Numbered from the stretch's first letter, positions 25,686 to 39,546 are shown. The stretch: DNA of 64,000 nt from Lottia gigantea (GCF_000327385.1 NW_008709945.1:186001-250000); one strand, 5' to 3'. The notes: a model not told the origin generated them from the sequence alone. Numbers and translations: made by a program.

Positions 25686-28600
25686 TTGACATTATTTGAT
25701 TAATAAATGGCAAGTACACTGAATATATACTATATGTTATGTCACATGAATATAGGAGACCAAACCATACGACTTGTCTATAGTTATAACGTTTTAATAC
25801 TATAAACCGAACAGAATGGACTTAAGGTTACAAAAAATTATAATTCTTTAAGATGGATTCCCACATTAATATATTACGTAAAGTGTTCGATCACATTTTT
25901 TTTAATAAATTGACTGTGGTCCTATGTTATAACGACACGCCCACTTGCTTTCAGATTGAAGAAATTCTGCCATTGTAATGAACTAATGTAATAATGTTTG
26001 TTTCGCTTTTTTATTGGAGTGGACTTAATTACTTGTCGTCCGTCATCTGACGAAATTATTATGCAACACACGTTCCCAGTTCTGTAAATATTCAACCAAT
26101 CAAGTATCCTGTTCAATGAACTATTTACCCACATCACAGTGTCATTTCTGTGTTATTCATTGTAAAACAATTTGTTATTTTGATTGGTAAGAATAAATCT
26201 AGACAAAATTTAGATGCAACGATGTGAAGAATCACATTAGATCGTAGATGTCTAGCATGTAGAATTTGGTTTTGTACCAGATTGCCTTAAATTTCGTAAT
26301 AATCCTAAAAACTTTCGTAAAAACACGGAGATTCAACTTTAAAGCTGACCTAAAAATATTTACTGATAAGCGGTATATCAAACACCACTTATAGGGTACA
26401 ATTACTGTTTATTGTAAATAGACCGTTATAGAGTGATGAAATGTAGCTGAACATTGCGTCAACTATTTATAATCGCTATAAGCACCAATGAATTCATTGT
26501 ATTCATATTATTTATGACTCGGTAATTGCTCTTTATGAAACTATTCCAGGCAAGAATGTTACCTAAAAGTGGCACATTTAGCCCATTTATAATGCAAATA
26601 TTCTTTACTCTACTTATTTAATCTGTAAATCCTTGAATTCAATAGTATTGAAATTGGTAAGCTGAGGTGTAGATCCAGTACTCCTTTATAATCTTATTTA
26701 GGCGTAAGTTCCCGTTGTATAGATTTGAGAACTGTAGCGTTTTGTAAGAGGCTTCCTTTTATAATCTTACTGTAGAGGCACTGGACCGAGTGTGGGTTCT
26801 ATGTATGTAATTATGTCAAGGAAAAATACATTTGTGAGCAACTGTTTGAGTACTGTATGTAAATATAGGCTTTAGAAGTGCTAGAAATGTACAAAAATCC
26901 CGTTTTGAAAAACATGGTGCATTTGTCCTTGTAAATTGTAGGTATCTGATTAGTCATACTCGTTATCGCTCAATTTTTATCATTAAGTATGAGTTCTTCC
27001 GTTTGCATAAGATTATAAGTTATAAAGTTCATTTAAAGTCTTTAATATGTTTTTATACATTTCATATTGTAAATATAACTTTAGGTTGCACCTGTGATAC
27101 CGTTTGTTTAACTGGGTGAAAATAGGAACATCAAAACAAAATAATAATATAATACAATATATATATATATAGGCCTATGCCTATCACAAAATTTGGAGGA
27201 CAGCCAACAGCTTAACAATGTGGATCAAAGGACACATCAAAATTTTGAACTTTGGGGGAAGGGGGAATATTTGGCGCGTGAGCTCTGTGCAACATTAATG
27301 TAGAATACGTTTCTGCTTTAAAACATTTATCTCATAACCTAATTTAATGTTTCTATTATTATAAGTATATGTATCTTGTCATAAAATCTTTCCACTAAGT
27401 TTCCCAATAAATGTATCAAACACATAATCTTTCCACTAAATTTCCAATAATTGTTTCGGGTTGAATCGAAATCTTCATGAAAGTGAGGCGATAAGTAAAA
27501 TCGACATATTTTTTATTTACAAATTATCAATTCAAGGGATGTAACTCTTCATTTAAATTTAATCTGAGTAGAAAGTAGGAAAGTTTAAGAGAGGTAATTA
27601 GTCACGTACAATCGTCTTTATAATCACTTAATTAGCATAAAGACAGGACTCCTGTAAAAACAAAGAAGTATACAAAAAAAACAAAACAATAATAACGGGT
27701 TGGTACTTGAAGGGAAAGATTCACCATTTGTTTGACCAATCGTACCTTGGTCCCAGAAACAGGAAGTTAAGCTGATCAATAATAGTGCTCACTGCTCAAC
27801 GTCAAAATTTGAGCCTTTATTTCCATGTGTGTCCATTATAATTATCTGAAAGTACGGAGTAAGTTAAAAAAAAAAATAGTATGTTGAGTTGTCACTAGAT
27901 GATTCTATAAGTTTACACTAGTTTTTGTTTTGCCTCTCTATTTTATGTTTAGTATTGTGATTGGCAGGTGTTGTTAAAGACAGAGTATGCTTACTCTTCT
28001 TGACAATTGGTGATACTTTTCATTATAAAATGCTTCCTCATTTTTATGGGTGTAATATTTTTTTATCATTAAAATAACTTTTCTGAGCAGTTTCCTCCCT
28101 TGAGAAGTGTTAAAATTAGATAAAAATATGTTCATCAGTTACCTCCCTTGAACTAATAAAATTGAACAGTCCAATGTCACTGTTTTGTTTTTTACAATAC
28201 ATTTCATGTTCTATTTTAAATGGTTTTTACCTGACAATTTGTTGTGAATGTTGAGTAACAATGACGGGTGTAGCGCCAGGCAGGGTATTCTTTTAGACAC
28301 CGTTTTACATTATGAAATACTGATCACTTGTGATTGATATACATACTCATGTCAAAAGTTCATTAGCTTCTACCGATGATTTGCCACTGTTATTTTGTAT
28401 TTTGTGCTTCGTTTTGCGGATTGAATAGTTATCGATACAGAAATAATAAGTGGAATATATTCAAGTAAGATGTATATTTGAAGAGGATTATGCGATTTTC
28501 GCACAGTGCTCGTATTTCTGAAGGCTATTAGTATTTACATAAACACGTATTCAAGACCCAAACCAAATGGTGAACCATGACCTTTAAAAAGAAGTATGTT

Positions 28601-29027
28601 CCAGGGAAGTGTGAAGTCCTTAGTATTGAAATGATATCGACATGTATTGTGGTAAGTACAGGAAAACGTTAATAACAGGTATTGACACATTTACACATCT
28701 ATAACTGGGTGAGGTTGGCCTACATTGGCAATATGTCTTAAACTATAAGGCCTATATACATGTAGGTCTACTACAGCAAACAATGTAAAGGACTCTTACT
28801 GCCAGTGAACAATCTACAGGTTTGAAATAGCTCACTTGTCATGTTATGTTCTTTCTCTTCATGTATCTTTTTAAGAAAACTGAACCACACCTTGAAAAAT
28901 TGTGCCCAATGGCAGTTTACTGGGGTTAGACTTAGTTCATATCGTGACTAGAAAGATTTTCAATGATGCTTAATAGTAATTTAATTACTTTTGAATATTG
29001 AAATGTAATGATTTATTTTCTATATAG
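25686..29027. other. intergenic upstream of lysA
   Basis: Holds the lysA 5' flank and a dispersed repeat (listed separately). The rest is AT-rich and without supported exons, including a (TA)n run at about 27155-27171 and molluscan-type TACCTCCCTTGA motifs at 28141-28152. A frame beginning ATGACC at 28576 ends at a perfect donor (GTG|GTAAGT, about 28650), but it does not fit the phase of the exon at 29028. Confidence 0.5.
27708..28590. mobile_element. dispersed non-coding repeat, copy 1 (interrupted)
   Basis: The two ends (about 27708-27850 and 28480-28590) match the repeat at 59908-60229, for example ATTTGAGCCTT then TCCATGTG in the left part and GCGATTTTCG then GTATTCAAGAC in the right part. 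This copy carries about 600 extra bases in the middle. Its outer ends are inverted relatives of each other (TTCACCATTTG against its reverse complement CAAATGGTGAA), so it is probably a non-autonomous DNA transposon. Confidence 0.55.
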
Positions 29028-29196
29028 TATTATCCCAGAGATTGAGTCAAAACGCTGGGAAAGATCTCTAAAGAAACAAGAATTATCTCCCTTGAACCAA
29101 AGCAAGGATGTCTATGTTAGTCAATGCTCCGTTAATAAGAAGTGGGAGGAGGACCAGGTAGCTTTTGATGTTCCAGACGAGCTTAGTGCAAGGTAG
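29028..29196 (+). CDS. orphan terminal exon, product unknown
   Basis: After the acceptor TTCTATATAG the frame (phase 2 entry) is open to TAG at 29194. It reads as a charged, protein-like sequence with pieces such as PEIESKRWERSLKKQEL and VNKKWEEDQVAFDVPDELS. A polyadenylation signal follows at 29359. No upstream exon of matching phase was found, so the gene's start and identity are unknown. Two internal donors (CAG|GTAGCT and AAG|GTAGTT) mean it might instead be an internal exon. No domain recognised. Confidence 0.4.
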
Positions 29197-29358
29197 TTGT
29201 ATGTTGAAATTTGATGAGATATTTCTAAAGCAGGGGTATTCAGCCCTTTTCTTCCTGTTACCCCTTTCAGGATCATTGATGAAAATGAATCCTATGAATC
29301 CTAACTATTTTGTGTTTTTCTCGTAATGCTGTCCCTGCAATCTTTTTTTGTGTCTGAA

Positions 29359-29364
29359 AATAAA
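29359..29364 (+). terminator. candidate polyadenylation signal AATAAA
   Basis: AATAAA lies 163 bases after the TAG of the orphan exon, a normal distance for a short 3' UTR. The hexamer is common in AT-rich DNA, so only its position gives weight. Confidence 0.35.
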
Positions 29365-31102
29365 GCCTGACTGAATAGAACGACCTAAATTTTAATTATG
29401 CCAGACTACAAAGCGCCTGTTCTATAACGTCCATGAATGGGGCACAATATCATAATTCGCCCAAGACGTTATAAACCACTTACTGCCCATGACATATTAT
29501 CGCAATTTGCCATCAACATATCCCAGATTTAATGATTTTACCCCAGATGATTTTCAAATACGGCAAATTAATACAAATTATTTATTTTTTACATCATAGA
29601 ATAACACAATAACAGAAACAAAGAAAGAAGAGACTTTGACCTAATTGCACAATAAATAGACTTGATATACAGTAAGGTTTGGTGGTATAAGGAATTCTAT
29701 CTTAACAAGTTAGTATTATTATACATAATGTTATGTTAAAACATAGAGCATTAAACGCCAGTAACCAGAAATATGAAGAAAACTTGAAGATAAAAATAAA
29801 GCAGTTTAAACAAGCAACAAAGAAAAACTGCTAAAACATAGGCTACTATACAATACATGTAAATCAAACTATACGGGGAAGTGATCAGAAGACAATGTGC
29901 AAATATGTTTCCATGTCAGATTGAATTGTAGTTTGTGATTCAGTTTTCGTCTGAGATGCAAGGACTCCTTAGAAAATATATGTCCCAAGTATTCTACTTC
30001 TTTAGCGAAGGAAGAGAGTAGAAGTATCCAACAATAAAAGTGCAACAGCACAATATTCCAAGGTAGATAGGTAGGCCTACATTTATACCAAACTTTAAAA
30101 AGAGAAGTAGATTTTGAAGCTGTATATTATGTTCAGGCGGTTGAATACCCCGTCGTATTTTTTCTTCCTTATGGCGAATATTCAATAAACATTTCGTCAT
30201 GAAAATTAAGAGTTCATAAACCATGTAATGGACCCAATTCTGACATTGCCGTCGAGACGACTTCATCATCTGACATTTTTATGTAAAGGAAGAGTTTATC
30301 ATCATGAATATGATAATGTGATTTGCTATAAAATAAGAAGAATACAAGAGATATAAATATATGCATATCATGTTATTTCAATCAGAGCAATTTTACAATA
30401 CGTTGCCTACATTAGCACTATTTCACAAACGTAATTTGTCTCGTAGTGAAGACAATTGTCCATAAACCTGTCATATTTGAATTGTTATGGGATAAAGTTC
30501 TATATATTTACAAAATATAAAGCATAAGCGGCCTTCGACATATTATGCACATCCGGGGTTGTTTCTTTAGCTGAACTCCCCAATTGACGTTATTTTTGCG
30601 TCAGATTTTTGCGGTAATGGATAATATAGACCCTATGTCAGCCAACCTTCGTAGACAGTAAATTGTTATTGATGCCCGGATGTACACCAATATCTTGAAC
30701 GACTATACCTAAAAATGTCAAGTATTTATATCTAGAAATCAATATCGACAAAGTGATTTTGTGCCTCATTTCTCCGATGCAGACCTACATATTTGATTTC
30801 AACTAAAACTGTGACTGATTTCATCTACCTGAAAATGAGTTTGTAACTAGTCTGTAAAGTTTATATGCCGTTGAAAAAGACTTATAGAAACAAACACTTG
30901 ACGTTCTAAAGGTAGAACCCGTAAGTTGTCGTAAGCGGGTTTAAATCCAGTTTTGTTTTGGTTTGTTATATTATATGGAGCTATGCATATCTTAGAATAC
31001 AATATTCTCTCTCCGTCAACATCAACCCGTAAATATATAAACGGCAAAAAATCATCCTGCTCATAAATTTTGGCATGTCATCGTAATCTTTTCATTCCAT
31101 CT
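29365..31102. other. intergenic, nothing supported
   Basis: AT-rich. The minus-strand frames at 29869-30269 lack consistent coding character beyond a short start-like stretch at 30276. Confidence 0.5.
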
Positions 31103-31504
31103 TTATTGCCCAGCGCACGTTTTCCTCGTGCATTTTGAGTATTTACTCTTTGTATGTTGCTCACAGTCCAATAATGACAACGGTTGTCCGGGTTCTGCAC
31201 ACCTTCTTACACACTCCGCATATTCATATAGCATGTCTTGATTGTTTTCCTTCATTATTGCAAGTTTGAATGGAAGTGTGACATCTTTAAAGTAGTTATG
31301 ATGTGTACGGATGAATTCATTGGTGAAGCAGCATATGAAGTTCATTTTCGCCAGTAACTCTTTAGGTTCGAAGTCTGCAACGTAATTCTGACAAACTGTT
31401 GACGAGTTTTTACCTTGGCACATGATAGAACAATAGTTCGGCGATGTTGCTTGGGATGCAATGAGTGTAACGAAAGTCAGGTGTAAAATAACTGAACAGA
31501 AATC
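31103..31504 (-). CDS. cysteine-rich secreted protein, last exon
   Basis: A strong acceptor (TTTTTCTATTTTCAG) precedes an exon entered in phase 0 that runs 133 codons to TAA. It begins with a hydrophobic stretch (FCSVILHLTFVTLIA) typical of the rest of a signal peptide, then a likely cleavage region (SQATSPNYC). The mature part of about 117 residues has ten cysteines, including a CC pair and the groups AECVRRCAEPG and SKCTRKTC. This suggests a small disulphide-stabilised extracellular protein. The start codon is probably in an upstream exon that I could not identify; the in-frame ATG at 31531 lies in the intron. Family not recognised. Confidence 0.6.
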   Translation of the reverse strand, partial: DFCSVILHLTFVTLIASQATSPNYCSIMCQGKNSSTVCQNYVADFEPKELLAKMNFICCFTNEFIRTHHNYFKDVTLPFKLAIMKENNQDMLYEYAECVRRCAEPGQPLSLLDCEQHTKSKYSKCTRKTCAGQ

Positions 31505-33272
31505 CTGAAAATAGAAAAAAAATATCTGCAACCTTTGATTAATAAAACAAGATATAAGTAGCCTTCACAGCTGTGGTCAGCCTATCTCAGGCGGACCAAC
31601 TAAAAGCAAAAACTTCCAATACAGCTCGAAACCATCTTTCTGGAATAGTGGTCTTCTTCATACCATAGCTAAATAATTACTTCTATCTACTCCAACTAAA
31701 TAGAACACATGTTTCAACGGGGAATGAAAGAAAACGTCAATCACTAAAAAAAATTGGTTCTATTGTTAGTAAATAAAATAGATATTTCAACATTAACATT
31801 CAAAAGCGTTTACTATCCACATGGGGAGAAAGAAAATTGATAATATTTTTTAAAAGAAATAAGCCCCATTTTCCATTAAAGTAAGATGTGATCGTCCACA
31901 CAATAAAATGGTGTTCAACAAAGCTCTCCTTTGTGTCCTATTTCTTATAGTTTGTTATGACCTTGTCAATTATAATTATTCAATTATAGCATACTTAACA
32001 CATTAATGGAAAAGAAACGTAAATAAGTAAAGCGATTTTCGGGTGGTTTACTAGTAAAAAAAAAATTTTGAAAACAGATATTTTTACTCTCTGTGATATG
32101 ATGAAAACCAAGTCACATTTTTACTTGAAGTTATAAAAACTTGTTTTTGATGATGGTTTGACTGTGATAGGGGAGGGTGTGATTGACTTTACATTATTAT
32201 AAGATCATATTTTCATTTTTTAAATGTCGTCGTATCATGAAACATGTATTTCTCACCATCCGATTTAAAATTTTTATTTTTATACAACTATAAGTAAATA
32301 CACTTTGAACAGTGCATAACATATTGGATGATTTCGTAAATATCTTCGGTTCATTTAGCTCATATAATGAACAAGGATGTTCCTGAATGTGCAAACTATC
32401 GCGAACGTCATCGTATAAACGACCCTGTGTATGTACGTATATTAGATCAAGGTCAAGCAATAATTTATACTATCCCTATTTTAATTGAGTTATGCTGATG
32501 ATTTAACTGGGCATGTCAATGACTGAACTATTTCCCTGAAGCGAATATCCTACTGATAACATGGGCTATATTACAGTACATGTTAATTTGATTACAAGAT
32601 AGATATGATACATCATCAGTAGTTTGTATTTTGATAAACCTGATTAAACGATAAGTTTCATAACCAACAATATCGTATGTACATTACGGTAGATGTAGGA
32701 TGGTGTGACTTAAACGTTTCCTATTGCTTCCCACGCTATCAACACGAAATTTGTGACATTATTAAGTCACAACTGCCCCAATCAGTAATGTTGATCACAT
32801 AATACGGGGTAATTCAATTTAGTTGAAATAAATCAATAAATAAACTAAGTACTAACGATCCAAACCGCAAAAACGAAACCGGAAATAAAAAAAAAATTAT
32901 TGGCGAAACATTGGTAGCAGCTTATAAACTGTAAGCAAAAGGAAGTATATTAATCATAAGTGAGTAAGTACACCCTGCCTGACACCACATCAACCAATGA
33001 ACAAAACGAATTTGGGTAGATTGTTTTCGGACTATGTAAGTCATGAAAAATAACATCTAAATTTATTTGTTTATGAATTGGTCTTGTCAAATATTTTGAC
33101 GCATTTGAATACTTAAAAATGGCGTCATCATGGTGGTTACAAGCAAATTTCTGAAACATTTATCTTTTTCCTAATTTATGAATGAATCTTCGTGGTTATG
33201 ACATTTTGATTAATAAGTGTCCATCTTGCGCTATTTTCGTAACTGAACAACTACGACGGTAATTTTTTTGAG
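31505..33272. other. intergenic or intronic, nothing supported
   Basis: May contain the first exon of the cysteine-rich secreted protein on the minus strand, but no ATG-plus-donor candidate stands out. An ATG in good context at 33119 on the plus strand gives only eleven codons. Confidence 0.45.
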
Positions 33273-33623
33273 TCATCTCCATCGTCGGAAAAAAACGGTT
33301 GTAAAAATCGGTTTGTGAGGCGTGCTATTGTAACCTTGACGTCATTGGTGATGTTCATTCTCTTCATCTTTTTGTCACTCTGTTTACCAATAAAAGATGA
33401 GAAAACAGAACAAGTTTTTACGGTCTTTCTCAAAGGTTCCATCACCGTATCCCTAGAATGGGTTTTGACAAGAAATATGACGAATGGGGATGTTTGGAAC
33501 CAATCCGATCAGGTGCATCATCAAAAACAATCCGATTTTTTTGACAACTGCGCTTTCTGGAATTTGACAAATAAATCTCATTTACTTTACTTAAGTCCGG
33601 AAATCACATCCGATAAATATTAA
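33273..33623 (+). CDS. possible type II or secreted glycoprotein exon
   Basis: The plus-strand frame is open from before 33273 to TAA at 33621. A TTTTTTTGAG acceptor at 33272 would start it as an exon. The order is a short Ser/Lys/Arg-rich stretch (NGCKNRFVRR), one hydrophobic segment (LVMFILFIFLSLCLPI, residues 32-48 of the exon), then a polar region with four N-glycosylation sequons (NMT, NQS, NLT, NKS). That is the topology of a type II membrane protein stub. The first in-frame ATG (33351) lies inside the hydrophobic segment, giving 90 residues with a signal-like start. Product unknown; no following exon found. Confidence 0.38.
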   Translation, partial: SSPSSEKNGCKNRFVRRAIVTLTSLVMFILFIFLSLCLPIKDEKTEQVFTVFLKGSITVSLEWVLTRNMTNGDVWNQSDQVHHQKQSDFFDNCAFWNLTNKSHLLYLSPEITSDKY

Positions 33624-36600
33624 TTCATCCATATAGTTTATGATTACGTTTTATTATTTTTATTATCCTTTACCTTTAGTAACTCATACGTAACTTTCCT
33701 TATAATTTACGTAAAATTATAATTTTCCTGTATGATTCTATAGTATTGTATTGCAATGTGAACTGAAAGATATCTTAATTCAATCTTATAATTGTTATGG
33801 TATTCAAAATTTCCTTATTCATAATCGTGACATGTTTTCCTGTTTATTTAAGATATAGAGGAAAGAAAATGATACCAAAACATTATTCAGCTTTTTTAAC
33901 ATCCTTGAATGCAATCAAATCCAAAAATGACAATTTATAGCTACATCTAAAACATCTTTTACGTAATATGTATAAAACGAACACAAAGAGAAAATTGCCA
34001 AAGGGCCACTCTGAGGTCCGCGCTTTACTGCATAATCTCTTGTTTATTCTCTTTCTGTAAAAGAGCCAATTATTCTTTTATTCCCTTTCCAATTCCACGA
34101 TAACGCTTTAATTTTTTTAGAAGGGTTTCGAAGGTTTCTGATAGGTCCGCGCTCGGGGACGTTATATCGTGACGGGTGCTGCTGGCAAGGTACATCATAG
34201 TACATTTCTATTGCTTGGTCGTATACTGATGTATTTATGCTAATAAAAATGATTTAAAAAGAATATGATAGTTTTTGCTTGCCACATAATGAAAGGATAA
34301 CAGTAATATTCGAGCATTAATATAATTGTAATGTTGTAGTTAGTCTGTTAACATAACTAATTATTTCTCATATAATATAAGAAGATTGGCTCTAAGCTAC
34401 GAACGGTTAATTAGGTCCTCGGGCTTATAATCAGATATTGTCTTCAAAATCAATATAGGTTTCATTGGTGTGTATAACTTTCAGTTATTGCTTCAAAATA
34501 TATGCCTTTGCCACACTTTTGTAGAAAAACAATACCGAATTGAATGGAAGATTTTCTTTCAGGAGGTTCATATTCGTTGTCGTAGACTGCAATCATTCTT
34601 TCCACGAGGCAAATAACCTACTCCCTAGAAATACAATGCTAAAAGAACCAACAAGACAATGCAGAGCTAAGGGAGTATACGCATATAAACATCTGCTACT
34701 ACAACTGAAAATATTATCTTGCCTTTTTAATATAGAATTGAAAAAACTTAAGAACCTTGGCGTAATTAGCTCTAACACAGAATTACATTGTTATCAATTT
34801 TGTATGGCGTTCACTATATATGTTTTATATAGTATAGTTCGACAAGCATATATATATATATTTATTTAAACGTTCTCCAAGATATTAGGTATGAACTTTT
34901 AAATTTGAATGGATGGGAATAAAATATATGAAATTAAAGATGTTCTTCTTTTCTGGTTGTTAAATGAGCCATGAAAATATGACACTAAAAGCATTGTTGA
35001 TTTGATCCCTCAGGTTTTTCAAACAATCTCATATATATACATAATATATGTCAGACATGGATTAAATTCGTTTCGTACCTTTCCGCGATAAAATTCAAAA
35101 AACTAGTTATAAACTTTTTTTAATGACACATTCTCAAAGAAGAAAACATTCATTATCACAAGGATAATAAAACATTGTCACTTTTTGTGACTTTGGCGAT
35201 TATATATTCGTTTCTCATAGATCACATGGTAATATTTTAATTTTCTTAAAACACCCCTTTGTAGTTTTCGATCAAAAAGTATATAAAACTCTATTTTTGT
35301 TTTGTTTAAAACTGAAAGCAGAGTATCAAGGTGTGTTTCGTCCACATTGTAATGACCCGAAAGGACAGGTACGGCTCCGTACCGATTAATTAATGGTCCA
35401 TTATACTGAAGCCGTGAAACATTAAATATGATGGGCTTGTACTATTCTCGTTTTTATACTATTGTCTGAAGCAATTAGGGAGGAAATAGTTTTGTTGGTA
35501 TCTACATCTTATCTATTTTAGTCTAATTTACATCCACTTCTCACACAATACTTCTAGTGTGTACATTTACCTAAAAATAGTCACGCATTCGATTAACCTA
35601 TACTCGATAAAGATCCCTGATGAATATCAAATAGAAAATTAGCCTAAACACATCGTACTTCAGATGCATACAATATTGCCACAATATAATAAGAAGGAAA
35701 CCTAAATTTTAGACGGAAAGGCTGAAAAGATTCACAAAGATAGTATCATTTGATTCAAAGGGAGAATGACCAAAAATATATCACGGTACATTTGAAGTTC
35801 GTTTAACCCACTATTTCAAATTCAAAAAGACAAAAATACATCAATAAAATGATGGATTGGGTGGTTAGGTTTGAAGGTTAAGGGAGATATCACGAGGCGA
35901 GTTTAAATTCAATTTAATAAAAAGTGATTAATTAATTAAGTCATATTGCCAGATACCTTTTGACACGAAACTGTTCAAGTTGAAGAGCCCAAGTTAGTTT
36001 TTTTCTCTAATTACATGCACTTTTTGTAAAAACTCTGGCAAAGGTCACAGACACAGGAAGAGTATTATACATTCATAAAGTATATTAAATTACATGATAT
36101 ACTTTAAAGAAATTAAACTTGTGATTTTTTTAACAATAAGGTTTATAAACATTAAATTAAATTTGTATAGGCCTACTAAATAGATGAGGTAAACGCTTTC
36201 CGGAATGAGCGCACCTTAATTTTACTCCATTGCTATACAGGGTTCAAGAGGTATCGCATCGCAGTTTGTATATTGAATTTATCAAATTACCATTCATAAA
36301 ATTGATTTCAAAGGCGGGAAAACCAAGGCCAGATACGCATGCGCAGATAAAAGTATTATGAAAGCTGATAGCTAGTCATGCAAATACATTATGAAACCTT
36401 GTCATGCATTTGCCATGATTTTCTGGGTACTCTGCCCGTCTGCAGATTAATTACGAATAATTTAACAATTATCAGATGGATTGTTACTAATATAAACCGC
36501 TTCCAAGCATTCCTAATACACCGCACCCAACTTAGAAGTATCAGTTTGTACCAAATTATTAATTAGAAGTAATTCCATATCAGCAATATAATAACATTCA

Positions 36601-39546
36601 TGATCGTCAAATTAAAAGAAATGAAGCAAATGTCAATGAAAAGGGTGCAACAACTGCACAATGTCATGCGGTTCAGTTGAACAGATGCTAGATCTGCTTT
36701 CGTTTAAATTATAGAAAGTATTATGAAAGTATTTCTGAAGTTTGGTTAACAGCTATGACATTGAATAAAATTACTATTGTTAGTAATAATGAAGGCTTAT
36801 TAAGTATTCGGTAATTACTGCAATTACTTATAATTACTCGGAATTTCAACCGAGATACATACCAACATAGGATTTTACTTCCGAATTTGTTCCTCGGATC
36901 GAAAATTTAGATTCACCATGAGTTACATGTAAGTTTATTCTGATTTCTAAATTATTTTACTGTTCAAATGAAAATCCTAGACGATTCAAAAACTCGTAAT
37001 GCTTCAACCACAAATTGCTAAGCAATTTTTGATTCCCAGAGAAACATTGAATATGCTTCATTCTGCCAAAAATACTGTAATATTTGATACATTTTTGATA
37101 AAGTCTTTTTTTAAAAGTTACATTTCGTTGAAAAGATCACACTGTGATAATTTGATGTAATAATAACAAATTTTGTTTAAAATGTAAATAATATTAGCAC
37201 GTGTGACCGGCTCTCTGCATGGATACTGTGGGCTGTATCAGAAATCCTTAAAAAGACGAGATTTAAAAATATACCATCTACTCACCATCTTTACTCTATA
37301 CATTTTGAAGTTTCACTTTTAAATCACTTAAGTGAGAGATACACTTTGTTTTTCTTATTCCACTTAGTCTCCGTAACTGAATGAACACAAGATACTGTGA
37401 TGACAATCTTGGGACAGTCTAAACGTTTTGCTTCGATGCTCTTGGTTTTATGGGAGCGTGGCCCCTTAGGCTACCTTTAAATAAATATATAGTCCGAAGG
37501 TAAGAAGATTAATTAACTAAGCTGTCACTATTGGATGTCGCACAAGGTGAATACCTCTACTTTTTATTGCCTTATAAAAATTACAATAGGTATCACAGGT
37601 AACCCTATTTATATAATAGAATAAGTTAGACTAAAAACTCTTTTATATAATCAACACTTTATAGGCCTAGACGAGCACACGACCTTCACATATCCCCGTA
37701 AATCGATCTTCATCAATTTCTGTAAAAAATATATCGTGTGATATCGTCTTTAGCTTCTTGATCTAAAATGAACTTAAGCTGGACATCAACAGGTCGTCAC
37801 CTTATAATGCCGCAAACAAATTATTTTCTCGAATCTCATAAACATTGTGTTTTACATTGATTCACAAATCAAAACTTATGGAAAATTAATAACATTCCAG
37901 CTGAACAAACTTATATTGATACAAATTAATACCGAATACAATAGTAATACGAGCTTGCCCATTATATTCACCCACGGTTATTCATGAAATATGGTAATGA
38001 ATTTAATTTAACGCTTAATATTAATAAAAAATGTATTTGTCAACTTCATATTTCTATTGGGTTAACATATACAGATATGAACAATGATTCATGTTTTTAA
38101 GTTGTTATCCATTATGCCGCCTACAATGTCATGTAGATTATAGCAGCGACAAATATTCAAATGACCACTGCTTTGATGTTTATTTCATGTCAAACAATTA
38201 AATATTACTACAATTATATTAGAATTATAAGACAGTTGCGCTCGGTTTTATCCAAATCATGCAGAATCAATAGGTAAGGATATAAAGATTAGAATGATCT
38301 TTTAGATAATATGAAACTCCCGGGCACTAGCTATAATAGGACCTCAACAACGCCTCGCCGAAATCGGAGTAGAGTTAGAGTACTTCGGACTAACCGTCTG
38401 GAAACCATCCTTATTTAAAGTGATATTATCACTGGACTTGACCCAAACACCAACCAAAATTTTATTTCTTGGTAAAGTTCAACAATTTGATAATCTATAG
38501 TGGACTTCGGGTAACGGGATGAATAGCCAAAATTTGTGGGGACTGTCACGTTAGCCCCAGTCTGGCATTTATATTACACCTCCCCATTCATCAGAATCAA
38601 ATTGCACTTTGACCTTTTGACGCTGAGGGGGGGTGTCCAGTTTCAATGAATGAAACGATTTTATTGACCCATTTATAGCGTGAAGGTGTAATGATAGTAT
38701 TTAGCACATGACATCAAACAAGAGCATTACGTCAAAATTGACAGTGAACACTTTTTCTTTTTCCCATAATTTGAAAGTTCATGGTAACATTATGGAGATT
38801 TGATGAAGCGCACCTTTTTGACATACACTGTACTTAACACCTTTACATGCATCATCCCATCTATATTGTCAGCTTGTCGTATTAGGTGAAAGAACGCACG
38901 TCATATACTCATACGTTAAATGAACAATCATAAGTCATGACGTGGGGATTGTGCATCATTTCCTATGATGCCCCGATGAACTTTATTTCCACGTAATCAA
39001 ACTAATAAATATTGTTTTCATCTCACGGACTGAATAAAGCATCATCTTTACAATACTTCATGAAAAGTTAACATTAATAATAGAACGCGCAACTGACAAA
39101 ATGTGGGCATCTCCCAGAGATTCTACCAAATCACTGTATCCGACAATAGATCAAATTATGGCCAGGCCCGTAGACTGGCCAGTACTCCTGGTCTACGGAC
39201 TTTCACGGAGTATTTTAGATTCGAGATTATTTTTGTTAAAACACAAGTTATAATACGTTACATTTTTATTGCCGTTTTAGTTTAAACGTAGTCGGGTATG
39301 TTTTATGGTAAAACGTTGAACAAATACTCCCAAGTTAATTTTCTGGGTTTTTTTTTTGATAAAATATTTATCCATTTTTCCTACTTTGTGTTGTTTGATT
39401 CATATGAATACAATTTAGGATAATAGATGTCTATTGGTTAGCATTTATAATGAACCAATCAAATCTTTTGAATTTTGAGACGGGACAGATTACGATCCAG
39501 TATCAGGCCAATAATTTTGTTACCAACGACTTTTTCTTTTCTGCAG
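33624..39546. other. long stretch without supported genes
   Basis: About 5.9 kb of AT-rich DNA. Open frames do not exceed 110 codons and none has both splice support and coding character. A 16-bp palindrome-like hairpin (GGTACGGCTCCGTACC) sits near 35369. Confidence 0.5.

Noticed and set aside
30222-30276. Start-like exon MSDDEVVSTAMSELGPLH on the minus strand
   Set aside because: Good ATG context and a possible donor, but the donor (ATG|GTTTAT) is weak and no following exon was found.
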